From Actinophytocola gossypii (GTDB lineage: Bacteria > Actinomycetota > Actinomycetes > Mycobacteriales > Pseudonocardiaceae), in the NCBI RefSeq assembly GCF_025165815.1, contig NZ_JAFFZE010000016.1, positions 278,047-342,046 of the forward strand: 64,000 nt of DNA, given 5' to 3'. The notes under the pieces were generated by a model. The model searched no databases and was not told where the DNA came from. It saw only the letters and a list, made by a program, of their open reading frames with translations. How positions within the stretch are numbered: position 1 is the stretch's first letter; the number at the start of each line of letters is the position of its first letter. The position numbers and the translations under genes were made by a program. Below are positions 62,148 to 64,000 of this stretch, one piece after another.

Positions 62148-63751
62148 CACTCACCGATCACGGGCGGCGCGGTCATCTGGTCGGTGCCGAACACGGCGTC
62201 CGGGTCACCCTCGACCAGGAACGACGGCCGGGTGTGCTCTTCGTCGTCCTCGCCCTGGCCTCGGCCGCCGCCCATACCGCCCATCATGCCGGTGCCACGG
62301 GCGCCCGCCGCGCCGGCGCCGCCGACACCGCCGCCGCGCATGGCCGCGTTCTCCGCCGCCATCGCGCCGGCGCCGCCCATCGGGCCCATGCCGGGCCGGC
62401 CGCCCATGCCGCTGCTGCCGGCACCGCCGCCGGAGCCGAACCCTCCGCCACCGCCGCCCGGCCCGAAGCCGCGCCCGCCGCCGTAACGTCCGCCGCCGCG
62501 TTCCATGTCGTTGGGCCCGCCGGGGCCGCCACCCAGACCGAGCGGCATCGGCGCGCCGGGGAAGTGCTGGTTGTTGCCCGGGTTGGGGCCGGGGCCCGGA
62601 CCGGGCGTCGGCACGGGCATCGGTCCCGGTCCGGGGAGGAGCCCGTCGCCGCTCGGCCCGGTACCGCCCCAGTTGTTGCCGCCGTTGCTTCCGCCGTTGT
62701 TGCCCGAGCCGTCGTACCCGTTGCCGCCGTTGGGCGTCGGGACCGAGTAGACGCCGCTGCCGGAGCCGCCCCCGGCGTCCCCGTAGCCGCCGACGCCGCC
62801 GCTGCCCCCGGTGCCGCCGCTGTCGACCGAGCCGCCGGGCCCCATCGAGTCGATGTTGCTGGTGCCGGGGTCGGAGGTGCCGCCGTTAGGGTTGTTCATC
62901 ACCGGCGGCGGTGCGAAGGCGGGCATCTGGCTGGCGCCGGACAGGCCGCTGTCGTAGGTCCCGACGACCTGCGCGGCTTGCTGGTGGGCGGCCTGCTGCT
63001 GGTGGTACTGGGCCATGTAGTTGGCGTACTTGAACATCATGTCGGCCGGGTTGCTGGTGGTCTGCAGGTCCCGGTTGGCCGCGGCGGCGTCGAACTCGAC
63101 GGGCTCTGGCATGGTGTTCTTCGCCTCGGCGAGCGACTCGGCCTGGATGTTGGTCTGGGTGCCGGCGAGCTGCGCGCTCTGCCCGGCGGTGCCGACCCAG
63201 TTGCCGACGTCGGCCATGAACTTGCGGGCCGAGTTGCCGGCCTCGCCCTGCCAGTCGGTCTCGCTGTTGTTGATGGCCGTGGCGACGCCGGACTGGAAGC
63301 GGACCATGGCGTTACCCGCCTCGATCCACTTGTCACCCATCTGCCCGACCTGGTCCGGGTCGACGCCGTCGGTGACCATCGTCTTGAGCGCGCCGTGGTC
63401 GTAGCTCATGTAGTTCGAGCACATCATCATCGGCGGCTGCCGAGTCTCCACACCCTGCGCCAGCTCGGCGGCCTGTCCGCTCAGCTCCTGGTCGTAGGCC
63501 TCGTCGACCCGCCCCTGCCGGGTGAAGATGTCGATGACGTCGTCGATGAAGGTGCCACCGGACTCCTGCTGGTCGGCGGTCTGCTCAGCGTTCCGCTGCG
63601 CCTGCTCACTCGTGATCGACGTATCACCGCGGTCGATGTAGTACGGGCTGCTCTGGTCGTACGTAGCGTCGTAATCGCCCTGGCGGTTGCGCCCTTCGCT
63701 GTTGTAACCATCGGCGCCGTAGCCACCGTTGTACGGATCCTGAGGTGCCAT
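62147..63751 (-). CDS. PPE-like ESX substrate with Gly-rich C-terminal region
   Basis: 534 residues. After a Tyr/Gln-rich N-terminus, residues 110-260 are helical with KWIEAGNAM (141-149) and W167-Q-G169 in TDWQGEAGNSARKF, the WXG-type turn found in PPE and Esx proteins. The remainder is Gly/Pro/Asn-rich. The last 40 residues are RPSFLVEGDPDAVFG and an acidic end, the same place where its relatives at 12263 and 14289 have PGLPAML and LDED. The adjacent EspG gene supports PPE-type handling. No signal peptide. Confidence 0.85.
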   Translation of the reverse strand: MAPQDPYNGGYGADGYNSEGRNRQGDYDATYDQSSPYYIDRGDTSITSEQAQRNAEQTADQQESGGTFIDDVIDIFTRQGRVDEAYDQELSGQAAELAQGVETRQPPMMMCSNYMSYDHGALKTMVTDGVDPDQVGQMGDKWIEAGNAMVRFQSGVATAINNSETDWQGEAGNSARKFMADVGNWVGTAGQSAQLAGTQTNIQAESLAEAKNTMPEPVEFDAAAANRDLQTTSNPADMMFKYANYMAQYHQQQAAHQQAAQVVGTYDSGLSGASQMPAFAPPPVMNNPNGGTSDPGTSNIDSMGPGGSVDSGGTGGSGGVGGYGDAGGGSGSGVYSVPTPNGGNGYDGSGNNGGSNGGNNWGGTGPSGDGLLPGPGPMPVPTPGPGPGPNPGNNQHFPGAPMPLGLGGGPGGPNDMERGGGRYGGGRGFGPGGGGGGFGSGGGAGSSGMGGRPGMGPMGGAGAMAAENAAMRGGGVGGAGAAGARGTGMMGGMGGGRGQGEDDEEHTRPSFLVEGDPDAVFGTDQMTAPPVIGE

Positions 63752-63764
63752 CTCCAACTCCCGA

Positions 63765-63998
63765 TCAGGGCAGCTTCGGCTCAACGAGTTCAGCGGCCTG
63801 CTTCGCGTGATCACAGGCCTTGGCCATGTCACCACCGGCAACGCTGCTCACATCGACCCTGGACGAGTCGGTCACCGCGATTGAGACAGCGCAGACATCC
63901 AAGGCTCCCGTGTACTGCACGGCGTCGTGCGATCCGACCGTCAGTGGCTCCGGTGGAGTCTCGGACTGCACCTGGTCGATGCCGAGTTCGTCGATGAT
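63765..63998 (-). CDS. DUF3558-like protein, 5' truncated by the window
   Basis: 77 residues visible, continuing past the window edge. The visible part has one Cys in VCAVSIAVTD and ends MAKACDHAKQAAELVEPKLP, the typical C-terminus of DUF3558 lipoproteins that lie next to EspG/PPE-like genes in Pseudonocardiales. The lipobox would be outside the window. It sits 13 bases upstream of the PPE-like gene. The internal GTG at 63971 is not a true start. Confidence 0.65.
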   Translation of the reverse strand: MIDELGIDQVQSETPPEPLTVGSHDAVQYTGALDVCAVSIAVTDSSRVDVSSVAGGDMAKACDHAKQAAELVEPKLP

Positions 63999-64000
63999 GC

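Overview
The window is high-GC actinomycete chromosome, most likely from the order Pseudonocardiales. The basis is the very strong G/C third-position bias, GTG starts, GGAGG ribosome sites, and a type VII (ESX) secretion locus of actinobacterial type with eccB, eccC, eccD, eccE, mycP, EspG and an EccA-like ATPase. I cannot assign a genus by eye.

Layout. (1) 1-5.6 kb: a catabolic/uptake operon on the plus strand with two MaoC-fold hydratases, a citrate-synthase-like (citryl-CoA lyase-type) protein and a complete Fe3+/spermidine-type ABC importer. (2) 5.6-9.3 kb, minus strand: a membrane-anchored pseudokinase with an external Fn3-like domain and two paralogous ~200-residue proteins of unknown function. 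(3) 9.4-22.1 kb: the ESX core, with eccD-eccB (plus), a four-gene secreted-protein/partner cluster and eccC (minus), a divergent pair of small Esx proteins (plus), and mycP (minus). (4) 22.2-42.4 kb: a toxin-like island made of a YbaB-like gene, a WXG100 partner, one open frame of 6,231 codons, and two small genes that may encode immunity proteins. (5) 42.4-50.9 kb, minus strand: an Fn3 protein-MoxR-DUF58-transglutaminase-like operon and a two-component system. (6) 51-54.7 kb, plus strand: eccE, a LuxR-type regulator and a beta-helix/EccA-like AAA+ fusion. (7) 54.7-61.4 kb: an orphan response regulator, a lipoprotein, a diguanylate cyclase, a LytR-CpsA-Psr protein with a very long tail, and phoU behind a PHO-box-like repeat. 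(8) 61.4-64 kb, minus strand: EspG, a PPE-like secreted protein and a partial DUF3558-like gene.

How the genes fit together. EccB/C/D/E form the membrane channel. EccC has three ATPase domains and would select substrates. MycP is the external protease, EspG the chaperone for the PPE-like protein, and the beta-helix AAA+ protein the EccA counterpart. Probable cargo includes the WXG pairs, three long proteins sharing one architecture, and the giant protein.

The most unusual region is the giant frame. It holds three copies of a ~1,000-1,250-residue membrane-hairpin/coiled-coil module and about nine copies of an H...C-type (clan CD-like) small module, only one of which keeps both catalytic residues. 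It also has a PI3/4-kinase-like domain, two intact HExxH zincin motifs, and a nested 85-codon gene in another frame. Over that nested gene codon bias switches frames, which suggests the giant frame was assembled by toxin-cassette insertion. No rRNA, tRNA, IS element or CRISPR array was seen.
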